Source: JACRAR01 sp041674465
GTDB taxonomy: Bacteria > Pseudomonadota > Gammaproteobacteria > Burkholderiales > Rhodocyclaceae
Length of the DNA stretch: 13,768 bases
Assembly: GCA_041674465.1 (NCBI GenBank)
Contig: JBAYVV010000103.1
Coordinates: 1 to 13,768 of the forward strand
Direction: 5' to 3'
Both the position numbers and the translations under genes were made by a program. Below the pieces are notes generated by a model that was not told the origin of the DNA, did not search any database, and was given only the letters and a program-made list of their open reading frames with translations. How positions within the stretch are numbered: position 1 is the stretch's first letter; every line of letters begins with the position of its first letter. Shown piece after piece: positions 6,000 to 12,031 of this stretch.

Positions 6000-6245
6000 A
6001 TGATAAACAACCAAGAACATGATGAACACGGTAACCGATGCTCTTGCCGCCTGCTTGCCGATGCCATCGGCTGCAACACCAAGGCAATCCGATTTACCTA
6101 TTGCCAGGCGGTCCTGATGAAACATTGGGTCATCGAATGCAACCATGGCTGCCATGATGAGATCATGGAATCGCACCACAGCAGCAAATGGCACGCTATC
6201 GGGCCGATCGATCCGATCAAGGCCATTCTGATCAAGAACGAGTGA
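6000..6245 (+). CDS. Cys/His-rich small protein (81 aa), unknown
   Basis: The ATG at 6000 is chosen rather than an upstream TTG (5979) that falls inside the hairpin. The 81 residues contain six Cys (14, 16, 25, 35, 47, 51) and eight His, including CSC at 14-16 and CNHGCH at 47-52, and no clear signal peptide or membrane helix. This is a plausible soluble metal-binding or zinc-finger-like protein, but no family is recognised. It ends eight bases before the FlgB-like gene and lies on the same strand, so the two are probably cotranscribed with the HD-GYP gene. The ribosome site is weak (GGAA at 5991-5994, in or next to the hairpin), which lowers confidence. Confidence 0.5.
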   Translation: MINNQEHDEHGNRCSCRLLADAIGCNTKAIRFTYCQAVLMKHWVIECNHGCHDEIMESHHSSKWHAIGPIDPIKAILIKNE

Positions 6246-6253
6246 GTTGAGTC

Positions 6254-6922
6254 ATGCCGCCGGTCTCTGGAGTTGGAAATCCTCCTCCTGTCCAGCCGCC
6301 CTCCGGCGGTGGGCATGACAATCATGGCGCTAATGTGGCAGCACCGAGTGGTAACGCAGGGCAATCGTTCTCTACTGCACTCGCCCAGGCCATCAGCCAG
6401 CCGTCCGGCAGCAGTTCCGTTGTGAATGCCGCGTCACATTCCGGCGGACACAATGTAGGTGCCAGCATCCCGAACGGAGGATCCCATCCGCAGCACTTCC
6501 CGATCGGCGCGTCGAACCATGGCGGTGAGCATGGCTTTCAAGAGACGGCGCTGGGGCTGCGCGCCTATCGCCAGCAATTGATCGCTTCCAATATCGCCAA
6601 CGCCGACACACCCGGCTACAAGGCGGTAGACATCGATTTCCAGGAAGCCCTGCGCATTGCCCGATCGATAACCAACACACCACCGCTCACGCTCTCAACC
6701 ACGGCGTCAAGCCACATTACGGGGCAATCGCAAAGCGCCGCTCCCACCTATCCACTCAAATATCACACCCCATCTCAAACCAGCGTAGACGGGAACACAG
6801 TGGAGATGGACGTGGAACGGGCCAAGTTTGCGGAGAATGCGGTAATGTATGAGTTTTCTCTGAGTCGCGTCAGCGGCCATTTCAAGATGCTGATGGAAAT
6901 GCTCCAGAACCTGAAAGATTGA
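6254..6922 (+). CDS. flgB: FlgB-type flagellar rod protein with a long Gly/Ser/His-rich N-terminal extension
   Basis: Residues about 94-222 are a complete FlgB: ALGLRAYRQQLIASNIANAD followed by TPGYKAVDIDF (the axial-protein signature near the start of the domain), then SVDGNTVEMDVERAKFAENA and a C-terminal helix ending MLMEMLQNL. FlgB forms the proximal rod joining the export apparatus and MS ring to the drive shaft and is normally about 135 residues. Here about 93 residues precede the domain. They are low-complexity, rich in Gly, Ser, Pro, Asn and His (SGGGHDNHG, SHSGGHNVG, SNHGGEHG), and contain no signal peptide. No start codon with a good ribosome site was seen near residue 94, so the extension appears genuine. 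It lies between a Cys/His-rich ORF and an HD-GYP phosphodiesterase, with no flgC beside it. Confidence 0.88.
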   Translation: MPPVSGVGNPPPVQPPSGGGHDNHGANVAAPSGNAGQSFSTALAQAISQPSGSSSVVNAASHSGGHNVGASIPNGGSHPQHFPIGASNHGGEHGFQETALGLRAYRQQLIASNIANADTPGYKAVDIDFQEALRIARSITNTPPLTLSTTASSHITGQSQSAAPTYPLKYHTPSQTSVDGNTVEMDVERAKFAENAVMYEFSLSRVSGHFKMLMEMLQNLKD

Positions 6923-6923
6923 G

Positions 6924-8225
6924 ATGCCTGCCGCATTGCCGGAGAGCCCTCGACAACTGCGCTGGATGCTCGCTCGCAAGCTGAGCGCCGCTGCGATCGT
7001 CATCGGATTCGTGGCCGGCGGCGCTTCGTACCTGCTCGAAACCCACCGGGTGGAGCAAGCTGCATTGGAACATGCCACGAAGGGTGCGCAGCATTTCGAT
7101 TCCTCCACTATTCAAACGGTCATAGACGCCAAGGCCGCGGAGAAACACGAGGTACTCAATCGCCTACTGGATCGCTCCAGGTTTGTCGGCATTCGCGTAT
7201 TCGGTCCGGACAAGACGTTGATCTATGAAACCTGGGAGGACGTTCCCGCTGTCCTCATCGACGCGGCTCGATCTTGGCAACATGATTGGCCCGGTCCAGG
7301 ACGAAGCCACCGGAACTGGATCGATGTTGCCGACGAGCGGTTGATTCAAGTCGTTCTGCCGTTGTTCGGGAAGGACGGAACGCTTGCGGGTTATCTGGAA
7401 TGCATTGACCGCCTCGACGAGCAGACATTGCAAACGCAACGAGAGCAAATCCGCAACGGGGCATTGACGGCGGCCACGTCCGTCTTGGTCACTGCTTTTC
7501 TGCTCTACCCACTGCTGTTGGCCATGCTGCATCGGTCAGCGGGATTGTCGCGTCGCTTGCTGGAATCCAACCTCTCTCTGATGCACTCGCTGGGCAATGC
7601 CATCGCCAAGCGGGATTCGGACACCGATGCCCACAACTACCGGGTCACGTTCTATGCCGTCGCGCTGGCCGAGGCCATGGGATTGCCGAAACATGATATT
7701 GCGGATCTGGTTGCCGGTGCCTTTCTTCATGATGTAGGCAAGATCGGGATTCCCGACCGTATCCTGCTCAAACCCGGGAAGCTGACCTTCGATGAGTTCG
7801 AGATCATGAAAACCCATGCTCTCCTCGGCATCGAGATCGTGGCGGACAACCCATGGCTGGAAGGCGCTGCGCCGACCATACGCCATCACCACGAGCGCTT
7901 CGATGGAACGGGTTATCCCGATGGACTGCGCGGCGACACGATTCCCCGTATTGCCAGGATATTCGCGGTCGTCGATGTCTTCGATGCTTTGACCTCGGAA
8001 CGTCCCTACAAGAAGGCGATGGCGCTTGCCGAGGCATTGAGCATCATTGAGAGGGATTCTGAGGGGCATTTTGATCCGCAGGTCGTTGCAGTATTCGGCA
8101 CAATTGTTCCCGGGCTGTACTCAAGAACTGTTCAGGCTAGCAATGCAGATTTACGACAAGGGATGTATGAGGTGCTTTCCAGATACTTCAAAACGGACGC
8201 GGCGCCCGCAGGCGCCGCTCCATAA
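6924..8225 (+). CDS. Membrane-bound HD-GYP cyclic-di-GMP phosphodiesterase
   Basis: 433 residues. Transmembrane helices at about 19-38 and 183-205 enclose a ~145-residue periplasmic sensor region (no named fold recognised). A complete HD-GYP domain follows: RVTFYAVALAEAMGL, FLHDVGKIGIPD (catalytic H269-D270), LLKPGKLT, MKTHALLGIEI, IRHHHERFDGTGYPDGL (H321-H323, G330-Y331-P332) and DVFDALTSERPYK. All hallmark metal and substrate residues are present, so hydrolysis of c-di-GMP is expected. The ATG lies one base after the flgB stop (TGAGATG), implying translational coupling. A Pro/Ala/Gly end (APAGAAP) is encoded by a terminator-like hairpin. The periplasmic sensor and the copper surroundings suggest an envelope or metal signal, which is inference. 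Confidence 0.95.
   Translation: MPAALPESPRQLRWMLARKLSAAAIVIGFVAGGASYLLETHRVEQAALEHATKGAQHFDSSTIQTVIDAKAAEKHEVLNRLLDRSRFVGIRVFGPDKTLIYETWEDVPAVLIDAARSWQHDWPGPGRSHRNWIDVADERLIQVVLPLFGKDGTLAGYLECIDRLDEQTLQTQREQIRNGALTAATSVLVTAFLLYPLLLAMLHRSAGLSRRLLESNLSLMHSLGNAIAKRDSDTDAHNYRVTFYAVALAEAMGLPKHDIADLVAGAFLHDVGKIGIPDRILLKPGKLTFDEFEIMKTHALLGIEIVADNPWLEGAAPTIRHHHERFDGTGYPDGLRGDTIPRIARIFAVVDVFDALTSERPYKKAMALAEALSIIERDSEGHFDPQVVAVFGTIVPGLYSRTVQASNADLRQGMYEVLSRYFKTDAAPAGAAP
8199..8218. terminator. GC-rich hairpin between HD-GYP and copK
   Basis: GCGGCGCC (8199-8206) pairs perfectly with GGCGCCGC (8211-8218) around CGCA. Read on the minus strand it is followed by GTCCGTTTTG, which suits termination of the converging copK. 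On the plus strand there is no T-run. It overlaps the last codons of the HD-GYP gene. Confidence 0.55.
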
Positions 8226-8265
8226 CACTCACTCGTGTGGCCAAACGTTCAGCCAACGCAATTAA

Positions 8266-8544
8266 TCAGTCAGACGTCGGATGCAGGATGGAATTGAGCC
8301 TCATCACTTCGTCGCCGTGCATCATGATCTTCTTGCCGTCCTTTGTCTCCATGACTTCTCCTTCTTTCATGCGTACCGCCCGCCCGTTTTTATCCTCCAT
8401 GGCCATCTTCCCGCCCTTGAGGATATAGACCGTCGAGCCGTTCTTCAGCGAAATCGACTTTTCCACCTGCTCGGAGGGAAAGGCGGCGAAGGCCGAAGCA
8501 GTAAGGGCGCTCATCGCGACAATCATCAACAATTTTTTCAACAT
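8266..8544 (-). CDS. copK: Periplasmic copper-binding protein CopK, copy 1
   Basis: CopK is a small periplasmic beta-protein, induced by copper in Cupriavidus metallidurans, that binds Cu(I) through methionines and also Cu(II). This 92-residue protein starts at the ATG at 8544, with GGAGA six bases upstream; a longer frame upstream is not credible. The signal peptide is MLKKLLMIVAMSALTASAFA. The mature part follows CopK closely: SLKNGSTVYILKGGKMAMED, AVRMKEGEVMETKDGKKIMM, HGDEVMRL. By alignment from memory, the four Cu(I) methionines of the reference (mature 28, 38, 44, 54) correspond to M49, M59, M65 and M75, all present. An operator of the CusR/CopR type lies upstream (8612-8636). It converges on the HD-GYP gene. 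Confidence 0.9.
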   Translation of the reverse strand: MLKKLLMIVAMSALTASAFAAFPSEQVEKSISLKNGSTVYILKGGKMAMEDKNGRAVRMKEGEVMETKDGKKIMMHGDEVMRLNSILHPTSD

Positions 8545-8582
8545 TTCATTTCTCCAAATAATTAATAGAAGCTGCGAGGTAG

Positions 8583-8636
8583 ATAGTACCATCAGGACCC
8601 TGACAATTTCCCCACGCGGCGATGACACATTTGTCA
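8583..8636 (-). promoter_or_regulatory. CusR/CopR-type operator and promoter of copK copy 1
   Basis: On the minus strand, TGACAAATGTGTCATCGCCG starts at 8636; TGACA-N4-TGTCA is a perfect palindrome matching the E. coli CusR box spacing. A further TGTCA lies 22 bases (two turns) after the first TGTCA (8605-8601) and a -10, TACTAT, at 8588-8583. The run CGCCGCG after the palindrome is shared with the operator of the copK-like gene. Confidence 0.72.
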
Positions 8637-8772
8637 TCGCCAAGTATCTTTTAGATGCAAACGTTTTCAGCGTCTGTACGCTACCGCGCATAGTGCTGTT
8701 ATGCCTTGATTTTTTCAACTTTCCGCGCGGTGGCGCGATAGTCGCGGGTGTTCTTCTATACGGCTTTCGGTT

Positions 8773-8859
8773 ACCGGAAATGGATCGATGTCGCAGGAGA
8801 ACGATTGATTCAGGTCGTTCTGTCATTGTTCGGGAGGGACGGAACGCTTGCCGGTTATC
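8773..8859 (+). pseudogene. Fragment of a second HD-GYP gene (sensor region)
   Basis: These 87 bases align without gaps to 7309-7395 of the intact HD-GYP gene, with about 13 differences counted by eye. They would encode RKWIDVAGERLIQVVLSLFG then RDGTLAGY, against RNWIDVADERLIQVVLPLFG then KDGTLAGY in the intact protein. A stop lies in frame upstream (8739-8741), and similarity ends abruptly at 8860, where a transposase-like segment begins. This is the 5' part of a disrupted gene; the HD part is at 11321-11500. Confidence 0.8.
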
Positions 8860-8860
8860 C

Positions 8861-8985
8861 TACATCGACACCGTAGTTCAGGAGAAAGCCACTGCCCACC
8901 CAGTGGGCAGCCGCTTGTTGGAGATCGCACGCTACAAGGTAGTCAGCACGGCCAGACGTGCTGGAATCGTTCTCAAACATACGCA
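8861..8985 (+). mobile_element. IS5-type transposase remnant
   Basis: The frame from 8861 reads YIDTVVQEKATAHPVGSRLL then EIARYKVVSTARRAGIVLK. This resembles the internal block of IS5-family DDE transposases, in which a catalytic Asp precedes TVQEKAIAHPTDSRLL and a helix with ARxKVVxxAxRxGIxLK. Only about 42 residues survive, after which the frame reads nonsense to a stop at 9032-9034. The junction with the HD-GYP fragment is immediate. Family recognition is from memory. An 8-bp perfect inverted repeat (CTGCCCAC-CCA-GTGGGCAG, 8892-8910) lies within it. Confidence 0.55.
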
Positions 8986-9064
8986 TGTCGATTTAACGGC
9001 TGCTGATTGCCGCAGTGCGATGTGCTCGGAATGAGGGGACGGATCCCCTCTACTTTCCTGAGAC

Positions 9065-9097
9065 GGAGGCGGTTTCAGTCAGATTGAAGCAGCCTCC
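9065..9097 (-). terminator. Hairpin downstream of the porin
   Basis: GGAGGC (9065-9070) pairs with GCCTCC (9092-9097), with an inner TTCA/TGAA pairing, nine bases after the porin stop on the minus strand. A second hairpin, GAGGGG (9033-9038) with CCCCTC (9045-9050), follows. Neither has a clear T-tract, so termination is likely but not textbook. Confidence 0.45.
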
Positions 9098-9105
9098 AAA
9101 CCAAA

Positions 9106-10584
9106 TTAGAACTTGTGGCGTAATCCCAGCGCAAGGGCCTGAGGATCGGAACCGACGCCGGCGGCCGGAGCACCTGAAACCCCGAAGTTGTATGCCGCGG
9201 CTGCGTCGTTGGTGATGCGGCTCCAGAAGACGTACAGGGCAGTGTCGCTGTCCAGGCTATAGTCGTAACCCAAAGCCCATTGGTTGGCGCCCAGTCCGGC
9301 GGTGGAGCAGGCACCGTTAGCCAGCGCGCAGTTGCCCTGATCCGCCTTGCCGTAACTTGCGATTGCCCGGTGGGGACCGAATTTGTGAGCGACCGATGCA
9401 ACCCATGCATCGCGGCCATATTTATTCACCGCGCCGACGTTGGTTCGATAGTCAAGTCTTTCCCAGACGAGCAGCAAATCAGTATTGTCGAGCTTATAGC
9501 CCAAGCCAAGTTTGTTGCCGGTATCCTTGGACGAAGCCCCGGCCGGTGGTGCGAACAGCGCGCCCGTCACGCCCGTGCCCGGTACGAGTGTCATCAGCGA
9601 GTTCAGGCCGAACACATCCTTGCGGCGCTCGTAGGCGTAGCTCGCGTAGATCGGGCCCATTTCGTAGCGCACCAGCAGCGAGCCCACGCTCGGGTTGATC
9701 TGCGTGCCGACCGAAGTGCTCTTCTGCTCGTTGGCGCCGTAGGCGATCTCGGCGGACAGTCCATTGAAGGTCGGACTGCGGTACATCAGCAGATTGTTCA
9801 GCCGGGCATCGAATCCGGCGTTCTGCTGCTGAGCAGCAGCGGCATTGCCACCCACCGTGTTGCCGGCCACGGCATTGACGCTGCCGACGTTGAAGCCCGG
9901 GCTGCCCAAAATACCCTTCTGGGTAGCGATGCCGGTGGCGTAGAACGGATCCTTGCTCTGGACACCGCGCTTGTAGGGGCTGTCGATGTTGCCACCGTAA
10001 AGCACCGTGCCGAAGTTCCCCCTGACCCCCACGAAAGTATCGCGTCCCGACAAGGTGGACGCGTTGCCGTCCTGGCCGATGGCCGATTCGATTTGGAAGA
10101 GCGCGGTCAATCCGCCCGGGATATCCTTTTCGCCCTTCAAGCCGAAGTTTGACGAGTTCGACCGCATGGTGAGGCGTCTTGGCAGATCCGTGGGGGTTGC
10201 TCCAGGCGCACCCACCAGGCTGTTCAACGCAGTCGTGCCCTTGGTGGCCCCAGTACGCTCGACCGTTCCGGAATCCACGTTCAACGTGCCATAGATGCTC
10301 ACTTTGGCTCCGCCGATGGTCGTGCTCAGACGTTGCGATTTAGCCGAGGTCTCCCTGGCCTCCCGTACCTCTTGTTGCAGTGCGCTCACTTCGCGTTTGC
10401 TCGCTCCCTCCTCGCGGCTCGCCTTGACCAGACCGCGCAGTTCTCGAAGTTCCGTTTCCAGCGCGTTGATCCTCTGCATCAAGGATTCTGCATTGTCAGC
10501 AGCTCTTGCGCCAAACGACATCAAGGCGCTCGCCACACAGGCACTAATCGTCACCATACGGAACGATATTGTCATTATCTTCAC
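9106..10584 (-). CDS. Gram-negative general porin with N-terminal coiled coil
   Basis: 492 residues of a betaproteobacterial trimeric porin. A GTG start at 10584 is preferred to the ATG at 10575, because GGAG (10594-10591) is six bases upstream of the GTG. A signal peptide (cleavage near GARA-ADN) is followed by a heptad-rich segment (about 32-85; LMQRINALETELRELRGLV) that could form a trimeric stalk linking to the cell wall. A beta-barrel follows, with the porin hallmarks GAKVSIYGTLNVDSG, SNFGLKGEKDIPGGLTALFQ and GRDTFVGVRGNFGTVLYG, and a terminal strand ALALGLRHKF ending in Phe, needed for BAM-dependent insertion. Ion or solute preference cannot be read. It lies 58 bases after a small gene that follows a copK-like gene, so it may be cotranscribed under a copper-type operator. 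Confidence 0.93.
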   Translation of the reverse strand: MKIMTISFRMVTISACVASALMSFGARAADNAESLMQRINALETELRELRGLVKASREEGASKREVSALQQEVREARETSAKSQRLSTTIGGAKVSIYGTLNVDSGTVERTGATKGTTALNSLVGAPGATPTDLPRRLTMRSNSSNFGLKGEKDIPGGLTALFQIESAIGQDGNASTLSGRDTFVGVRGNFGTVLYGGNIDSPYKRGVQSKDPFYATGIATQKGILGSPGFNVGSVNAVAGNTVGGNAAAAQQQNAGFDARLNNLLMYRSPTFNGLSAEIAYGANEQKSTSVGTQINPSVGSLLVRYEMGPIYASYAYERRKDVFGLNSLMTLVPGTGVTGALFAPPAGASSKDTGNKLGLGYKLDNTDLLLVWERLDYRTNVGAVNKYGRDAWVASVAHKFGPHRAIASYGKADQGNCALANGACSTAGLGANQWALGYDYSLDSDTALYVFWSRITNDAAAAYNFGVSGAPAAGVGSDPQALALGLRHKF

Positions 10585-10642
10585 AACAGACTCCTTCTTG
10601 GAAAATTGAACAGGTTATTAGTCGCATGTCACCCCGGTGGGC

Positions 10643-10861
10643 TCAGCTCACAAAATCACCAGGCGGTTCTATTGATTCCTGCAAGCAGCCGTCCCGCCAC
10701 AGGCATTCCGGTTGATCGCATACGCCTTCCGAGGCTTTGGCATAGCAGTCGAAATTTCCCTCGCTCTGTTGAACTTTGCGGATCAACTCGATATTGGACA
10801 AGCCGCTATCAGGAATATCAAATTTCTTGGCCAGCCTGAGCAGTTCCTTTTGTTCAATCAT
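10643..10861 (-). CDS. Small SAP/Rho-N-like protein with conserved cysteines (72 aa)
   Basis: GGGAG (10873-10869) lies seven bases before the ATG at 10861. The N-terminal half, MIEQKELLRLAKKFDIPDSG then LSNIELIRKVQQSEGNFDCY, has the helix-turn-helix pattern of SAP or Rho-N motifs (LRxxAKxxxI, then LSxxELIRxIQ). The C-terminal half has a Cys set (NFDCY, EGVCDQPECLWRDGC) that could hold a metal. Small proteins of this composition (EGNFDC...CDQ..CLWR..C) are common hypothetical proteins in betaproteobacteria. Nucleic-acid binding is only suggested by the motif. The gene lies 24 bases after the copK-like gene and 58 before the porin on the same strand, consistent with one operon. Confidence 0.75.
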   Translation of the reverse strand: MIEQKELLRLAKKFDIPDSGLSNIELIRKVQQSEGNFDCYAKASEGVCDQPECLWRDGCLQESIEPPGDFVS

Positions 10862-10885
10862 GACGTTTCTCCCTTTGACTTAATA

Positions 10886-11182
10886 TCATCTTGGATCGTG
10901 AGGATGCTCTCCCTTCGCGATGAGCCTCCAGACGTAACCATCCTTCATCAAATAGACGCTGCCGTCCTTGGCTTCCATCTTGCCTGTCATAGTAAGACGC
11001 TGACCCTTTCCATTCACGTGGTACATGGTTCCATTTGCGTTATGAACGATCCTGGTGCCGTCCTTCAGGTCGATCACTGCCTCCTTCATGACCTCCTGAG
11101 GAACGGCAGGCAGGGGTATCCCTTGAGCATAAGCCGCTAAAGGCATCGCGGCTGCAATAGCAAGCGCATAAAGTATCTTCAT
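10886..11182 (-). CDS. Divergent CopK-like periplasmic protein
   Basis: 98 residues; AAAGGGG lies six bases upstream of the ATG. Signal peptide MKILYALAIAAAMPLAAYA. The core IDLKDGTRIVHNANGTMYHV, then RLTMTGKMEAKDGSVYLMKD, lines up with CopK (SLKNGSTVYILKGGKMAMED, then VRMKEGEVMETKDGKKIMM), so I place it in the same fold family. Met65, Met69 and Met79 match three of the copper ligands approximately, but the ligand equivalent to Met49 of copy 1 is His55, two residues are missing between the second and third ligands, and the tail adds GEHPHDPR. Copper affinity or oxidation-state preference may therefore differ. A CusR/CopR-type operator lies upstream (11256-11280). It appears to head an operon with the SAP-like protein and the porin. 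Confidence 0.78.
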   Translation of the reverse strand: MKILYALAIAAAMPLAAYAQGIPLPAVPQEVMKEAVIDLKDGTRIVHNANGTMYHVNGKGQRLTMTGKMEAKDGSVYLMKDGYVWRLIAKGEHPHDPR

Positions 11183-11226
11183 GACGAACCCCTTTCCATT
11201 TCAAATTAATCAAACCAACTGTGTGA

Positions 11227-11280
11227 ATGTTACTGAGAGCAAGCTTACAGTTCATGAACGCGGCGATGACATTTGCGTCA
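11227..11280 (-). promoter_or_regulatory. CusR/CopR-type operator and promoter of the copK-like gene
   Basis: Minus-strand core TGACGCAAATGTCATCGCCG starts at 11280. A second half-site TGTAA lies 22 bases after the first TGTCA (11249-11245), and a -10, TAACAT, at 11232-11227. The layout equals that upstream of both other copK genes. Confidence 0.7.
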
Positions 11281-11320
11281 TCATCAGGTCATTTTTCTGT
11301 CAACTTTCTGGGTAGGAAGA

Positions 11321-11500
11321 GATTTCAACCGCGTTGCCCTCTACGCGGTGGGACTTGCAGAATTCATTCTGCGTCCCGGTAATGAGATTGGCGATTTGAT
11401 TGCAGGTGTTGTCATGACATCGGCAAGATCTGGATCCCTGATCAAATAGCATTCAAGCCAGGTCAATGCGCCGCGAACGGGATTGAAGTCGTGAAGCGTT
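11321..11500 (+). pseudogene. Fragment of a second HD-GYP gene (HD part, frameshifted)
   Basis: From 11321 one frame gives FNRVALYAVGLAEF and then NEIGDLIAGV, matching HNYRVTFYAVALAEA and HDIADLVAGA of the intact HD-GYP protein. Another frame from 11413 gives HDIGKIWIPDQIAFKPGQ, matching HDVGKIGIPDRILLKPGK. Relative to the intact gene about four bases are lost just before the HD pair, and about 14-16 codons after KPG, where GIEVV (11479-11493) picks up at GIEIV. The frameshift and deletion show it is dead, and the GYP half is absent. With the fragment at 8773-8859 it appears to be one former gene, interrupted by the segment between. Confidence 0.82.
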
Positions 11501-11529
11501 ACGAGTGTAGTTGTGTCCGCTGATATGAA

Positions 11530-11551
11530 AGTGGCTCCCGAAGGAGCCACT
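11530..11551 (-). terminator. UUCG-tetraloop terminator of copK copy 2
   Basis: On the minus strand AGTGGCTCC-TTCG-GGAGCCACT forms a perfect nine-pair stem capped by a stable UUCG loop and followed by TTCATATC. It lies 41 bases downstream of the copK stop. It is the clearest terminator in the window, although the T-tract is short. Confidence 0.75.
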
Positions 11552-11592
11552 CATAACTCCCGCATGCGCAGTTGTGCGCTTAATCGCTGCAC

Positions 11593-11865
11593 TCAATTGG
11601 TAATAAAAAGCATGGAAGCGAGGCGCCCGACCTCGTCGCCTTGCATCTTGATCTTCTCACCATTTTTGGCTTCCATGACATGACCCGGTTCCATGCGCAC
11701 GGCACGGCCGTACTTATCTTCCATCGCCATCTTTCCATCCTTGAAGACATGCACGATGGATCCGTCCTTGAGCTGCACCGACTTTTGCAACTCATCGTCG
11801 CCAACTGCAAACGCCGAGGTGCCTATGGTACTGATTGCCGCCAATACTAAAAGTTTCTTGAACAT
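11593..11865 (-). CDS. copK: Periplasmic copper-binding protein CopK, copy 2
   Basis: 90 residues; AGGAG (11877-11873) is seven bases from the ATG. Signal peptide MFKKLLVLAAISTIGTSAFA. The mature part QLKDGSIVHVFKDGKMAMED then GRAVRMEPGHVMEAKNGEKI is very close to CopK of Cupriavidus metallidurans (VHVFKDGKMGMEN is almost shared). The four ligand methionines are present as M48, M58, M64 and M74. Compared with copy 1 it has lost the Met-Met pair near the end (KIKM rather than KIMM) and the later Met before RL (EVGRL). It has its own CusR/CopR-type operator upstream and a strong terminator downstream, so it is probably transcribed alone. It stands beside an HD-GYP fragment exactly as copy 1 stands beside the intact HD-GYP gene. 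Confidence 0.92.
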   Translation of the reverse strand: MFKKLLVLAAISTIGTSAFAVGDDELQKSVQLKDGSIVHVFKDGKMAMEDKYGRAVRMEPGHVMEAKNGEKIKMQGDEVGRLASMLFITN

Positions 11866-11912
11866 TTTATTTCTCCTATTGAGGTTTGCATTGAGGTTCT
11901 ACTGCGATGACC

Positions 11913-11966
11913 ATGCTACTCGGCGCATGCTTACAGTTTCCGCACGGCGCGATTACAGATACGTTA
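11913..11966 (-). promoter_or_regulatory. CusR/CopR-type operator and promoter of copK copy 2
   Basis: Minus-strand TAACGTATCTGTAATCGCGC starts at 11966. The left half-site is degenerate (TAACG for TGACA), but TGTAATC is intact. A further TGTAA lies 22 bases on (11935-11931) and a -10, TAGCAT, at 11918-11913. CTGTAAGCATGC here parallels CTGTAAGCTTGC at the same distance upstream of the copK-like gene. Confidence 0.6.
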
Positions 11967-12031
11967 TCTTCACGTCAAGATAGGGCGGGTCATTTCTGGT
12001 GATCCGAACTCACAAGGCCCAAGATCGAAGA

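Noticed and set aside
7536..8069. 177-codon minus-strand ORF inside the HD-GYP gene
   Set aside because: Shadow of the catalytic domain coding sequence; no motif or start signal of its own.
8545..8826. Upstream extension of the copK copy 1 frame
   Set aside because: It would run through the operator and promoter and bury the clear signal peptide that begins at 8544.
8693..9034. 113-codon plus-strand ORF taken as one gene
   Set aside because: Its first half is out of frame with the HD-GYP fragment it crosses, and its second half is the transposase remnant; a composite frame, not a gene.
9280..10152. 290-codon plus-strand ORF opposite the porin
   Set aside because: Antisense shadow of a high-GC porin gene; no recognisable domain, while the minus-strand porin is unmistakable.
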